Shown: piece by piece, positions 50,174-63,860 of the stretch
How positions within the stretch are numbered: the stretch's first letter is position 1
How the letters are laid out: each line of letters starts with the position of its first letter
From: Pyrocephalus nanus
Taxonomy: Eukaryota; Chordata; Aves; Passeriformes; Tyrannidae
NCBI GenBank assembly: GCA_038380795.1
Contig: CM076259.1
Span: forward strand, 58,671,938-58,735,937
Length of the DNA stretch: 64,000 nucleotides
Reading direction: 5' to 3'
Position numbers and translations under genes: made by a program
The notes under the pieces: generated by a model
Databases searched by the model: none
Seen by the model: only the letters and a program-made list of their open reading frames with translations
Told to the model about the DNA's origin: nothing

Positions 50174-53100
50174 AACGAAGAACTGTCTTGAGTTTTCAAA
50201 CTCTTCATTTTTTTGTGTGTAATCTGTGTCCCCAGTAAATACTTAATGGAAAGCTGAAGTGGAAGGAGATTCGAAGAGCCCTAGTCCATGTAAAAATGAT
50301 GACACTTTGAGATAGTCTAATCAGGAACAGAGCTTCCTTGATACAGTTGTCTAATGTGTGTTTGTTGCCCTTTCTTATTTGTTTGTTTTGATTTTAAACT
50401 GACCAATTGACCTAAGAAATACAGTTATTGTAGTTAACAATCCTGTTATAACACAAGCTCACAAAATCCAGATAACTCGAAGTTGAGCTGACACTTGATC
50501 CTTTACTCATACTATTGTTCCATAATATTTTTTCTCCATGACATCATGAACTATGAAAGTGCCAACATTTATTTTTGACTGACTAGCCTTTTCTTCCTTC
50601 ATGTCATAACCTTTATGTTTTAAAATAACTTTCTTTTACTTTTTTTTTTTTTTTTTTTAAATTTAGTGTATATTTCAAGAGGAATATGGTGGCCATGTGA
50701 GAATGTTTAACATCTGTGGTGATTTTGCCACCATGTATTCCATACAGTTGACTCACACGTTTATCTGCAGGGGTACAATGACATTTTTCTCAGCAGCTGT
50801 ATCCATGACAACAACTGGGAATGCCCGTGCCTCCTCTTTACTTTTCAGAAGAATATGAATTCTTACCTTCCTAATGAACGGCCTGGAAACAAAAGCTGTG
50901 TAATTTTAATCATGGAATATTCCCTTCAGTCATTCAATGATGACCACTCCCAAATGTTTTAGTATCAAAAAAGTATCAAATTAAAACACATGTACCCATG
51001 TGCACAGAGAGAAGAGTGTCTGTTTCATGACCTGCCACAACCTGTCAGATGAATTGTGCAAGTATTTGAAAAACGGGGGTACTCGGGAAGTTTGTTTTAT
51101 TTTCAGTATTGAAATCGGTAAAGAATGTGTGATTTAAACACTTAAGTTCAGAGATATGAGGAAGAGTTTATCATTATAAAAGGCATTTTTGTACCCTGAC
51201 AGAATTGTTCTTTTTGTGTGCCTGACTTGAGCAGTGCACTGTCTGTCTGTCAATGTCATCTTTAGGTCCAGCAAAAAGTATGTGAAGTGATACACAAGTA
51301 GTAGATGGGTCAGCTCTTCAAGAACACTCAGAATCCAGCAAATCCAAAGCGACTTATTTACATGCATAAATGGGAGGTGTTTATACTGAATGGTCTTCAA
51401 AATCTGGCTGTGTTAAAAGCAGTCTCTTATCATGAACAAAGCAGAAGTTGGAGAACAAATAAAAGGCCTGGGTAACTTTATTTTGTCTTTATCAGAAATC
51501 TGAGTTCAGGGACAAGGCCAATATACACATCCTGCAAATATATAGGCTGCCAAAAAGCAGTGATTTCTTAGGAGCTGAGATTTTGATTGCTGTGAAAATG
51601 AAGGTACAGGACTTATTGCTTAGGGAGACAACATCTCTTTTAACACCTCTTCAGTGTACTTTCTACTCTATTCTCATGAGTAGTTTCTGGGCCTCCAAGA
51701 AGAGCAAACTCATACCAGGTTTTCATTCATTTAGGAAACAAGAAACACTGATAGACAGTAGAAGTATTTACATTGATTTATTCAATTCAATTCAACCTGT
51801 ACAAATGTTGTCTATTTTTTCTTCAGATGAATGGGAGTGTGGGAAACAGCGTAGAAGACAGCTTGCTTACCATTTTCTGCCTCTTGCTTTCTGGTGAGGA
51901 GTGGGGAGGGAGGGAGAGTTGGTACCTTTAGGTTTGGGGAATTTGCAGGAGAACAGGGGAGCCATAGAAGTGATGAAAGGAGGTAGAAGGACAAACTTCT
52001 AAGAAGTCCAACAGGGCTTCCGAAGAACATGTTTAATTGAAGAAGGCCCCGAGAATTGCCAGTCTGCAAAGGAGTCTTGCCCTGTAAGGCTGTAGGTAGT
52101 TAGGGAGGAGTTTGTGTGCAAAGTTCTTAAATGTTGCACTTGCTAGTTCTGAATTTTCAATATTTATAAGCATATTATAGATTATAATGAAGTATTAGAT
52201 CCAGGGTTCAGAGTTGTTTGGTGCCTTCTTTTCCTAAAGGAAAAGAAGATGGAGGCTGGCTGGCTAATGGTTCTGTTATGCGACCAACCTCAGTTCATGA
52301 CTGTTTAGCTAACATCAAAAGCTTTTCCATTCCTAGGCAGGAAGAAAAAGACGCTATAACAAACTCAGGAGTCCCAGAGGACAACCTGGATCCTGCTCTA
52401 GAGAAAAGCCATTCCACAAAAGAGAGAACATCATGTTTTCTGGAGAGGCTGTTACAAAGCCTTTACATAGAAAATCTGTCAGTTTAGCCATCAGGGCATG
52501 GACAAGCCTGGCTGATCTGATGACTTACGAGAGAAGATGGAGGCAGGTAGAAGCCCTTGGGAAGGCGAGAGAGTGCCAAATTTGTATGGGTCTTGGAGTG
52601 TAAAAAAGAAAGATCTTCTCTGCCTCATTGTGGAGCTTCTGAACTGCTCCGTTAAAGGAACATCAAAAGACTTCTTGCTGGAAAGGGTTTTGGGATGATT
52701 TCTGTTTGGTTGTGAACTCCCATACTCCCAGCAAAAGACCTCCGTAGATCTGCTCCAGTGATTCAAACCCCACACCTCCAATGTTTTCTCCTGAACAGCT
52801 TCTTGTGAATTTAGTGAATGAAGTAAATAGGCATTCTTATTCTGGGCAATTTTGTGGATATGATAGAGAATATGGCCCTTTTATCCTTGCAGGAAATGAG
52901 GAAAGCCTTGGAAAACAATTAATTGGAAAAGCAATGAAAAAGATCACTTCTGCTACACGAGCGTAATTTCAGGGTGAGAACTGGCTGTCCTTTCTGAAAG
53001 CTCAGTTGCTCAAGTAGTTTATTACTTTGGGACTTGTGGAATGTCCATAGTCCTGGTTATGCATCTGGAGATACTTTTTCCTATTGCACATGTTTAACCA

Positions 53101-56100
53101 GAAGAGAGGAACGTGCAGGAAGTGTTGGTGAGTTTTGAAGAAGGTGACCCCAGAGAACGACCTTTGGATGCAGCTTGTTGGTTGGGCATCTGCCAGGCAT
53201 TTAAGGTATCTCTCTGTTGCTCAACTATGAGTGGCATGGCTGGAGGGTCACCTTCCCTTCTTGGGGGGAAAACTGACAGGAAGCACCTGCTGCAGTGAGT
53301 CAGCAGGGCTGGACTGGCATTGGCCATGGCATTTGTGCACCTGTTGGGAGTGGGTACCAGCCAACCTTTGACAGTGTCAAAGGAAAGAATGATTCAAGAA
53401 ACAGTGGCACACTCTGCAATGTTATTTTTTTAAAAATAATTTTATTATTTCATTATCATATAGTTTTTAATTTCTACATGTTACATAATTGCTATAATTT
53501 TATTGCTGTACCTCGAGTTAGTGCCCTAGAAATCTAATCCCATCCCTGCGTTATTTTGAGCACTACACTTGCTTCTGTTTCACAGCTTCTTGTTCTTTTA
53601 GCTTCTACATTTGTTACATCATTTCGTTGCGAATGATGTTTGGTTTATGCTGAATACATACCTGATGGAACTACTCATTTGAGTGCTCGGTCTCTATGCC
53701 AATAAACAATATACCTTGGCAGTGCTCAGCATTTTTTCCCAGTGAATGTGTCAATGGTTTCAGGGACTGGATGGCAATAAAAAAATTACAGATGATCTTG
53801 AACTACGCATATTTTTAATGATTACTCCACTTTTTTTTTTTTACACTTAGTATCTTTTTTTGTCTAGCAAATTTATCAAAGCCAGAACCAGAAGTTTTCG
53901 CAGAAAAAAAACACAATGAAGCCATAATTCAGCAGTTCAATTAATGTCTTGGTTTCAAACCTCAGCATTAATTTTGTGAATCAATTTATCAAGAGAACAG
54001 GCTATTTCACTAGAAAGATCTGAAAGAGGGATAATTAACTCTGTTGCTGATTCTGTCTGTCTGTCTTTTGTCCAATGGAGTCTGGAAGCTACTTAATAGA
54101 ATATAAAATATTTAAAATTTCATTATCTAAAATTGCTTTCCTTAATTCCATTCACTTTACATGTTGTAACACTGAATTAACGTGTACTCTGTTCAGAGCT
54201 GCTAATGAACTGCATTCTACTTACCTGGTTACTCCTAGGCTTCTCTAATACAGTCATGAACTAATAACCTTCAGAGTTGAGGTATAGCAGATGTATCTGG
54301 AAAGGTGTCTGGTAGTAATGAACTGATCTTCATCTGTTTTGTTAAAAACAGCATGGCAAAAGTCTAAACTGTGGGTGGATGTTTGTTTGTTTCTGTTTCT
54401 GTTTGGTTTTTTGGTTGTTTTTTTTTTTGAGAAAAAGGGAGTCTTTATTTTTTGTTACCTATATAATTTTCTAGTTAAATCTTCTTGCCACTTAGGTTTA
54501 CATTATCCACATATCATGCCCATGCAACATTTCTCAAGCAATGTTTTTGCATAATTGCATCATAAATGCAAATATTAATACCTCTTTCATTGGAGAATTC
54601 ATACTCCTTTTATCATGCTTTGCCTTTAGAAATTGCTTTATGATGCAAATAAATATAGATGATATCTGTCATCTGAAATGCTTTTAACCATCAGTCTGAG
54701 TATAAAACCAGAGTGCTTTTTGAGGTGAAAATAAATTGTCAGAAAAGCTATATGAAAAATTTAATTAAAAAACTACTTTCTTGAACCAAATTGTTTGGCA
54801 TAAAAGTTGTGCAAATGCATACAGCTAACAGGGTATAACAGAGGGAAATGTAGCTTTTGTATTGTGAAGGTAATTACTTCTTTTATAACCTCTTGAAGGA
54901 GTAGGTAATGTGGGATTCATGTCACTTCATTTCCCTGATACCAAAGTTAGCCATCTACCTTGTCACCCAAACTCCCTCTATGGCCAGTGGAAAAAAAAAG
55001 GTGCCTTTCCAAAGCAACTACTCTCATTTCCACCCTTCACCCCTTCCCTTCCCATCTTTTGGGTGTCCTTTTTCTTTTTATCACTCTCTATTATTTGCCA
55101 GTTTTTACTTTATCAGTCAGTAGTGGGACTTGCTAACATGGAGCCTAATGGATGTCAGTTGCAGGATATTACTGCTTCCCTTCTCTTCCCAGTTCACAGT
55201 AATTTAGTTTTGGGTGTGTGTTAACCATTTTGGGATGCATTCGTTCTTTTCTACTGTAATACACATAACTGCTCCAAATAGCTGGAGATGACCTTCTCTG
55301 TTTCCAAAAAAGTGACAGTGTTGGTGCTTGGTATAAAGTGTGTTAAGAAGTCCTACCTAGCATTTAGGTCAGCTGTTGAAATGCTATATTAATTACCTTG
55401 GAAGAGCTAGTTCAATAAGAACCTGAACAAGGTAGCTGTGCATTTGGATCACAACAGCAGGTCACTCACAAATAACTTTCTGAATGCTCATAGTCAGTTT
55501 CACTCACTGTTCAAGGCATATCTCACAGATTTAATCTTTCTCATGCCTTCTTCCACTACATGAAAATGACTTTGAGTAGGGCAGTTCCACCAGGTAAGAC
55601 TGCTGTTTAAGCACAGTGCCAAGCGCTTTGTGATTTATTTTGTTAATATCTTCCTGGGAGGTATGAATCAAAGTAGCACAGGAAAGAGAATTGCGTTTTC
55701 ATTTACCAAGTATATCAGTGAATTGAATTTACACAAGACTTAGGAGCTCAGCTAACTTTTGCAGAAGCAAACACTGTATAATAGGCATTAAAACAGTTGT
55801 TTACAAAACAGGGATGATGTGTCTAGTAATGAACACCTAAGCCATTTCACTTCCCTTATAGGTAAGTAAATAGATAATATGTGTAGAAGAGACATATTTA
55901 ATGAGAACAAAGGCAAGTGCAGTTCTTTGATGCTGGAATAAATACCTGATTTTTCTTTATTAGAAGATTGCTTTAGTCATCTGGTTTAGATAAGAAAAAA
56001 TTATCTTTTTTTACTAAGCTCTTTGTTAAAAACAGTAGAAGAAGCTTTTAGGATGTGTAGACAAGTCAAGGTGCCATGTGTCAACCGGTTGAGGTGACCT

Positions 56101-58925
56101 GGGAAGGCAGAGGGCTTTTGTTCAGTGCATGTTCCAATGTTTTCACTTCATGTTGCTTCCATGCTTTTTCTTCCCTGTCCTTCACTCCAGTGCTTTTGGA
56201 CTTGAATCACTTGTGTGGTTGCATCCACCCTTCTTTTTTCTTCCTGTGTGTCATCCTCCCTCTTCGGTATTTTGAGTCCCACCTTGTGCCTTTCATATTT
56301 CAGTCTTTAAATTGTCTGTGGGATAAAGGTCATCTGTTGCAAGAAGGCTTTTGTGTGAACATGAAAGGTGTTGGGAGATGAGCAGAAGTGCTTTCTTTTC
56401 TGTGTTTTATTTATTTTCTTCATAACCCCCCATCTCTTACCTGACCCTGGGCAGGCAGCAAGGAGAAGCAGGATGGCCGCTCCCTTCTTCAAGCTTCTGG
56501 ATGGTTCAGTCTCACGTTTGTCTCCAGTTTGAATGATGCCAATGCTGATAAGAAATGCAGAAGTTTAAAAATATCTGAAATAGCTGAAAATATTTGGAGT
56601 GTAGCTTTCTATTTACTCATAGATGGAAATTCTCTTTTCCTTCAAAATGTCGTGCTCATGGAACATCCCAAACTGGAAGCTCGAAATATTGCTTTATATA
56701 GCAACATTTTACTGTGCAGTTAAACCAATCGGGTGAATTCTTTCTATATTAGATTATGTGAGGAGTAATAAATCTGACTGAGGGCAGGGGCATATAAAAG
56801 CCTTGAGAGGCAGAGAAGCCACAGTACGTACTTGAAATCTTCTATTTTGCAGATTTGTGAGAAAACTCCTGGGAAATAAAAGTTAGACTATACTTTGGTG
56901 TATGTTGAAGACATAGTTCTAGAGAACCAGTGAAGCAGTAAGTATTGTAAGAATATTAAGCCTGTCAAGTCTGCGTATCTGTAAAAACAGATTTCTATGT
57001 AAAGGCAAATGTGTTGAAAAATGATGGATTTTAACTGAGCTAATATCAGCAGTAGCATTTAAGTTCAGTAAACTTAACTGTAGTGAGAATAATCTCGTCT
57101 AAAACAGATGTGTTTTATAATCGACAGTATATTGGAGGAAATCGTGTTCATTTCAGTATTTCTCAGCTCTTCTGGTCTGTCTATGCTTTATTCTTTGTTT
57201 CCTTGTCATATTTTAAATTATATTTTTGTATTACATACATCTGTCTCTCTTTATCCTTGTAATATATGCCATTATCTGTTACTGGCTTATTTTCTTAATA
57301 TGCAGTGGATATCTAGTTCTTCATGTAGCAATTGTCTTCTTATATTCTCTTTAATTGGAGGTATAGAAATGTCACTTACCTGAAACCGTTTCTCCCTCTT
57401 CCTCCTAATGTTTTCTTCTCAAACTTTTCATGTTCACTGCCAATAGCAGAATATCCCTGTGCAGGAATCAAACTTTGTGTTGCTGGTGGAAGTACAAAAA
57501 TATTATATTAGTTTTCTTTTGATACAAAGTTCTACGAAGATGAAAATTATTAGTGGTGAACACTTAGTGTAAACATTGCATAATGAGTTATAAGTGGTTT
57601 GTGCCTACTTTCATACTAATTTTCGTAATTATTATGTCAATTTAAAAAAATACATTCGGCAACAGTTAGTTCATCAGCTTCCTCTTGAATCTTTTTACAT
57701 AAAAGTCAGATACTATAAATCTTACTTTACTAAAATAACTATGTACTTGACATTGTTGGAACAGATATTTAGAACCTGTCAAGGAGAGTATTGTACTGTG
57801 TTGCTGAACACTTACTGATGTGTACTAGTAGATAAAATGATAGTTTAAAATATGTTATTTTCAAAGCACAAAGAAGCAAGATAATAGTTGCCTGTTGAAC
57901 ACACAGCTACATTCTTCTTTTACCTAAGTTAATTTTAAATGTTACTATTAGATGTCAACTTTTATCATTGTATAGTATTAAACAATTAAATAGGTTTGGT
58001 TTATTGGTGTTTCTATTATAATGCATATTGCACTGTCTGCATTGCTATGAAGCAGAAGTGTGCTCTGAATATCACTATCATCAAAAATATCTTTAAATTA
58101 TTCATTTCATTAAGCAGTTCTAGTAAAAAAATGTAAAATACCACACATAAAATTAAATCAAAGAAAAAAGTTCCAGTCTCAGTCTTGACTAAGTTTCGCA
58201 CTTAAGTACTATACAAAGTACTGTAAAAATGGGAAGCCCATTTGGAGTCAGTGAACGTTTGGAGTCAGTTCTGGAAGGTTTTGACAGCACAGAAGTATCC
58301 TCACACAAGAAGGCTTTTATTTTGTATTATCATATTTTGTTATATGTTATCATATAGATGAAAAGACTGATTTCTCAAAGATTAAGGCAGATTAAGTGTA
58401 AGGGTTGTCACTGTGATGCTTATGTGGTTATGGAAGATTAGCTTGCCAGAATGTAGAGTGAAAACGCAGATAAGGAAAAGAGGGGGAAGCCTGAAATAAA
58501 CCCATCAAAAAAGTGCACAGGAAAATGCACTGCACTGTTTGCAGAAGGATATTTCGATTAATTCAAACGTGTATATCAAAGCTAAGAAAACCATCAAGCT
58601 CCTGGTCCTGTGTTTGATATCCTGCCTTGCTAAAGAAGTTATGCCAGTGTTGTTAAATAATGTGGTTACATGACTTGCTAATATGTTTGAAAATTCCATC
58701 TCATCTTTCCTCATCTCAGCTTTATGGAATAGGATACTTTTATCAAAAAGCTTACCATTTTTCCCTGGTTTGGGCAGAACCACTAGGAACTGCACTTTCC
58801 TCGGATTTCAAGTGAGGTTTTGCAAGCTCTTTTTCTTTTGTCTTCACTGCAGTGTTTTTGCACTCAAACTACAAGGATGGTGAAACTGTACTGATTCTAT
58901 TAACCATTGGTGTCCCCATTCAGAG
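50174..58925. other. intronic DNA, nothing recognised
   Basis: It includes a 19-base T run (50640-50658) and a small direct repeat (tttggagtcag twice) near 58238-58270. A run of 60-96-codon open frames at 52.2-53.3 kb has no recognisable homology. No exon, RNA or transposon is supported. Confidence 0.5.
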
Positions 58926-58926
58926 A

Positions 58927-58995
58927 TGAATCATAGAATCATACTGTATTCTGAGTGGGATGGGACTCATAAATTAATGTGTTTAATTATTAATG
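58927..58995 (-). mobile_element. CR1 LINE 3' fragment, diverged
   Basis: 'atcatagaatcatactgtattctgagtgggatgggactcataaa' resembles the reverse-complemented tail of a CR1 subfamily (tagaatattctgagttggaagggacccacaa). It is a short, old copy. Confidence 0.55.
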
Positions 58996-60777
58996 GTGTG
59001 GGTTTATGTTTCTCCCTGTATATGACATCTTTGATGTGTTCTGAGATGAAAATAAATTAATTTTTTTTTACTTTGGTAATTTCATTGATCCAGGCTGCAT
59101 CACGATTGTTAACAGAGGGGTAGAATACAGGTCAATATATGGATAATGGGAAATGAGAAGGAGAGGATGAGCATCTTGCGCTGAATTTGCATGGAGGAAC
59201 CAACCTGTTGTGCAACCAAGTGAAGTTTCCTACCTTGTCAGGAGAGAAGGGAAGATGCCTCTGAAGGCCTCCAGAGGGAGATCCCGTACACCTCAGCTGA
59301 GGCACCTCAGGTTTAAAGGGGATTCAGAATAAAGCTTACAGTATAATTAAGATTACCAGTAAATTCTGTAGCTGCTGCTGCAGCTCCATCATTAAAAACT
59401 GTCTAAAATTAAGTGTATTGATTTTCCATGAAAAAAAATCTGTTTAAGTTGCCAAGTCACAATAATAAAATTTTTATTTTAACCTTATGATGCTGAATTT
59501 CACTCCTCAGTTTAGATATTTCTTTTTATAAACTTAAAATTCCATGGCCCTAAACGTATGTGAAATGGGAAATACATTTTATTTTTCATCTGTGTTCTAT
59601 GTCAATGTCCAGATTGCTATTTAAGGAAATAAACTGTAAAGCAAGGCAAAACAGCTAAAAATAGGACTAAAACTAACACACTCATCCAAGTAGAGCATGT
59701 GGAAAACTTCCGTTCAGCACGATGGAGATTACTTTTACCAAATAGAAAAAAGATTATGGTTAACTGGGAATAAGCAGCCTTTTAACAAAGGAGAGGAGCT
59801 ATGTCAGTCTGTTAGTTAAAAACTAGAAAGTAAATGGGGAGAGGAAGAGGGAGTTTTGTGCAGCCAAAGTGGTGGACTCGGTCTGGTTCAGAAATAATCG
59901 GGGGAAAAAACTGGGAACCAGAAACTAATGAGCAGAAAGATGGGATGTGCGGTTAAGGTGTGTCTGTATATCATATTTCATGCCACATCAGCCCAGTGGC
60001 AAACTGAAACAGAGTATCTCCAGTTGAGTGATTGGAATTTTGGAAATAAACTGGAGATTTCATGGTGCCTTCCAACTGTACCATCAGAGCAAATACTGTA
60101 ATTCTGGTTTTTATGCTTTTTGCACACTTTTTTTAAATCCTTTTTTCTTTCTTTTTTTTTTTTTTTTCTGTCCAAGCAAATGTTTTCATCTAGATAGAGC
60201 ATTTTATGCCCAGTCATGTTAAGCGGTATTGTATTGGATTATTAAGTCTAATTAAAAAAGGTCAGCTAGAGAAGAAACAGTCTGTTTTAAAATGAGATTG
60301 GGGAAAAAAGATATTAGAAAAAAGTAAATATATTTTACTGAAAGGGCAGAAGACTAGATGGAATGAGTAAGAGGGAAAGGCATGATCTGCCATACCAGTG
60401 TTGGCTGCTATAACTGAGCAAGTTGGGACAGACCTGCAGTGCACCAGGAAGTGAAAACCATTTATTTGTAGAGCATGAATTGTGTGGGAAAGGGAATAAA
60501 GTGCAATCTTTCCACTTCATTTAACCCAAGCACTGAAATTTGTACAAAGGCCTGGTTTGACTGCCATCCCGATCTATCACCTGAGCAAAGATGAAGTTAA
60601 AATTTTCATCAAAATAAGGTAGTATTTTGGTGCTGGAGTAGATTCCAGAATCTTGAATTCTGTTGTTAATTCCCCGTTTAATAAGCATGCTTCCTTATAT
60701 TGGGGCTCTTGGTAGTGTAATCAGTCTTCATCACTAAGCTTAGTTCTGCTTTTATAAATACAGTTTCTGCAATACAA
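58996..60777. other. intronic DNA, nothing recognised
   Basis: AT-rich; it includes a T-rich tract at 60128-60168. No gene was seen. Confidence 0.5.
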
Positions 60778-60778
60778 G

Positions 60779-61290
60779 ATCATAGAATCACAGAATGCTT
60801 TAGGTTGGAAAGGACTTTAAAGATCACTTAGTTGCAATCTTCCTGGTGTGGGCAGGGACACCTTTCATTAGACCAGGTTGCTGAAAGTCCCATCCAACAT
60901 GGCCTTGAACACTTCCAGGGATAGAGCATCTATAACTTCTCTGAGCAATCTGTCCCAGTGCCTTACCACCCTCATAGTAAAGAAAGTTCTTCCTGATATC
61001 TAATCTAAACCTACTCTCTTCAGTTTGAAATCATTCCCTCTTGTCCTGTCACTACATGCTCTTGTAAAACAAGTCTCTCTCCATATTTCTTGTAGGCTCC
61101 CTTCAGGCACTGGAAGGCTTCAATTATGTCACCCTGAAGCCTTCCCTCCAAGCTGAACAATCCCAATTCTCTCAGCCCTTCCTCTTAGAGGAGAGGTGCT
61201 CCAGCCCTCTGATCATCTTGGTAGTCCTCCTCTGGACTTGCCCCAACAGGTCGATATCCTTCCTTAGCTGGGGACTCCTGAGATGGATGC
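60779..61290 (-). mobile_element. CR1 LINE, 5'-truncated, well preserved
   Basis: About 510 bases match the reverse complement of the avian CR1 3' region continuously by eye. The tail is tcatagaatcacagaatg, followed by 'ggttggaaaggactttaaagatca', 'cttccagggatagagcatc', 'ctctcttcagtttgaaatcattccc' and 'ctcctctggacttgcccc'. It is the best preserved transposon in the window. It covers the 3' UTR and the very end of ORF2, with no intact coding frame. Confidence 0.95.
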
Positions 61291-63125
61291 AGTACCAGAA
61301 AAGGGAATAAATTTTGCCAATAGTTTTAGTATCTCTGATTCTTTCACAAAACTACTTTTGCAGAAGGTTTCATTTATCCATTTTTCTAGGATGTTGACCT
61401 ACTACCCAGGAGAAAATTTTCAGCTTGTAGGGAACATAAAACAAAGAAAAATTTATTCTCTAATTGAGATTATGAAGGAGTGTTGGCTTATTAATCCAAA
61501 GGAGAATAGCTGTATGCATAAGACCATATATATAGTAACTGTACCTAAAATTCATATTGTAATGAGGCGTTTTACAGTGTATGAAATTGTGATGCACAGA
61601 ATTGAGCCAGTTTGCTATGCTGATCAATACAAACAAGAAACATAAGTTGCTTGAGAAAGAATTGTGAATATTTACTATTTGTAGGAAAAACTGATAGATG
61701 TATGCAAGCAAAAAGCAGTAACTTGTAGGAAATAAAGACAGTCGCTCTGGAGACAGGGAGCTCTTGTTATTTGTTTTGATTACTCTGGTTTAATAATTAT
61801 AACTCATGTTAATTCAGAAACCAGATGTTAAGATGATGAGAACAAATCCATTGTTATGTTTTGACAGTTCTGTGTTGAAGTTTTAGTTCAACTTCAGTAA
61901 ATAAAGTCCCAGTGCAGTTAGTGGAAACCCTGGGGTTGGAGTCAGATGAAGCCCCCACACTGCTCAACTTCCCTGAATGCATTACATTGCTGGAGGAACC
62001 TCTGAGTCAGTGAAATAGTGGGGATAACCTTTTCATCTCCCCACAGGATGGGAGCACTGCTGAAGTAAATCAGAAGGGATGGTGTAGTGAACTGGAGATA
62101 AACTGGGACTGCACCGAAATCCACTGCTTAGTTTTGTGGTTTTTTTTAAAATCGTTTTTTCTATTCTTTGAGTCATCTGCTTCACCTGTTGTCTGCAGTA
62201 GAGGATATACTTCATGATGAAAAGTGGGGGGTCAGCAGTTGACATGTGGAGTAAAAAACCTGTATTTTCAAGAAAAAGGTAATTAAAAAAGATATGGTGG
62301 GGAGTGTGATCTAAAGGTAGAATCTGAGAGCTTAGTTTTCTCTGGGTGTAAGTAATAGTTAAAGCTGATATTCCTTGTTTTGCAAGCACTTTCAATTTTG
62401 GTATTTTTCTCATATGTTTTGATAGCTTTAAGTATATTTAGCAGTTGAATCAGATAACATAATAAAGCAATTGAGTTAGAAATATAGAGAGGCCAGTGAG
62501 TAATCCCTGTAAGTCAAAAAAGGTAGAGCTTTCTCTTTTTCTTTGCTTCAATTAAGTTTGATACTTGCTTTCATAAATTTCTAAGCTATGACCAGTGAAT
62601 TACTTAGTGCTTTTAGGGGCTTTGGAGATAGTAATACAGTGTAGTAGCTCTCCTCATTTTCAAGCTTGTTTGTATTGAGCAGCAGTGTGAAAAAGACTGG
62701 AAATAAGAGTGGTTAATATTCTCTACTGTGAAAACAGGTCACAGTCCAAATTAATATATTTTATTTTTAAAATTATTTATTTACTATCTGGTCCTTTTCA
62801 GCCAAACTTTACCTTAGTCTTGGGCTGCAAATGTTGAGAAAGAGATATGGCTGAGATTTCATGTGTGTGCTTATATGTAAAAATATTTATATCCATATTG
62901 ACATACACAGAAATATCTATAAAATATACATAGCTATGCTGGTTTTGGCATCCAGCATGGAGTTTGAAGGGTTTGAGATAACAACAGATTTCATAGGAGT
63001 GTGCTAGATTGAATTTGTAGCTGTTATGTCTGTTTAGCTGTTAATTGGCAGGCTTCTATGCCTACCATGGGGCTTGCTTGCCTGTCAGAGTCTAGTGCTC
63101 ATTAGTGGCTTCTTTTTGCAGTGTC
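61291..63125. other. intronic DNA, nothing recognised
   Basis: AT-rich; one 120-codon plus-strand open frame (61283-61645) begins within the CR1 edge and has no recognisable domain. No gene is supported. Confidence 0.5.
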
Positions 63126-63727
63126 TGTTGTGGTTTAACCCCAGCCAACAACCGAGCACCATGCAGCCACTCGCTCATTCCTCTCCATTGGAATAGGGAA
63201 GAGAATGAGAAAGGATAAACGTGAGAAAACTCATGGTTTGAAACAAAGACAGTGTAATAGGTAAAGCAAAAGGTGCGCACAAGGAAAACAGAACAAGGGT
63301 GCACACAAGCAAAAAAGAACAAGGAGTTCATGCACCACTTCCCATGGGCATGCAGGTGTTCAGCCATCCCCAAGAAGGCAGGGCTCCACCATGTGTAATG
63401 GTCACTTAACACCATTCTGAATGTCTGCCCCTTTCTCCTTCCCCCAGCTCTATATGCTTAGCATGATGCCATACAGTATGGGATAACCCTGTGGACAGTT
63501 GGTGTCAGCTGTCTGGGCTGCGTCTCCTCCCAACTGCTTGTGCACCCCCACTCACTGGTGGGGGGGGCGGAGAGGCAGAAAAGAGAAAAGGCCTTTGTGC
63601 TGTGTCAGCACTGCTCAGCAGTAACGAAAACATCACTTGTTAACAGTGTTTTCAGTACAAAACTAAACTTAGCGCCATACTAGCTACTGTGAAGAACATT
63701 AATTTTATCCCAGCCCAAACCAGCACA
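63126..63727 (+). mobile_element. solo LTR of an avian endogenous retrovirus (ERVL-like)
   Basis: The element begins TGTTGTGGTTTAACCCCAGC and ends ATCCCAGCCCAAACCAGCACA, with the TG...CA termini of an LTR. Internal landmarks fit a family common in neoavian birds: 'agctctatatgc' (TATA-like), 'gcatgatgccatacagtatggg', 'gtcagctgtctgggctg' and 'agcgccatactagctac'. No gag, pol or env sequence and no second LTR adjoin it, so it is a solo LTR left by recombination. The five bases on either side (gtgtc and ttagt) do not match, so no target-site duplication is visible. Strand is given in the TG-to-CA reading direction. Confidence 0.85.
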
Positions 63728-63737
63728 TTAGTTTTTA

Positions 63738-63860
63738 TATATATGTGTTCATTTTTGAGTTTTTTAACATTATATATTTATATAAAAATATATTATATAT
63801 ATTTATATAAAATATATATTATATAAGGATATATAATATATTCTATATACATACATGGCT
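63738..63860. repeat. AT-rich low-complexity, palindromic TATA tract
   Basis: Overlapping TATATA/ATATAA blocks with internal self-complementarity follow the solo LTR. Beyond them, to 63950, the sequence is TGTATA-rich. Confidence 0.85.

Noticed and set aside
52218..53327. Cluster of 60-96-codon open frames on both strands
   Set aside because: No recognisable domain, no continuous frame, no splice-bounded structure and no match to DGKH. Probably chance in a less AT-rich segment.
61283..61645. 120-codon plus-strand open frame
   Set aside because: It begins at the edge of a CR1 copy, has no recognisable homology, and such lengths are expected by chance over this window.
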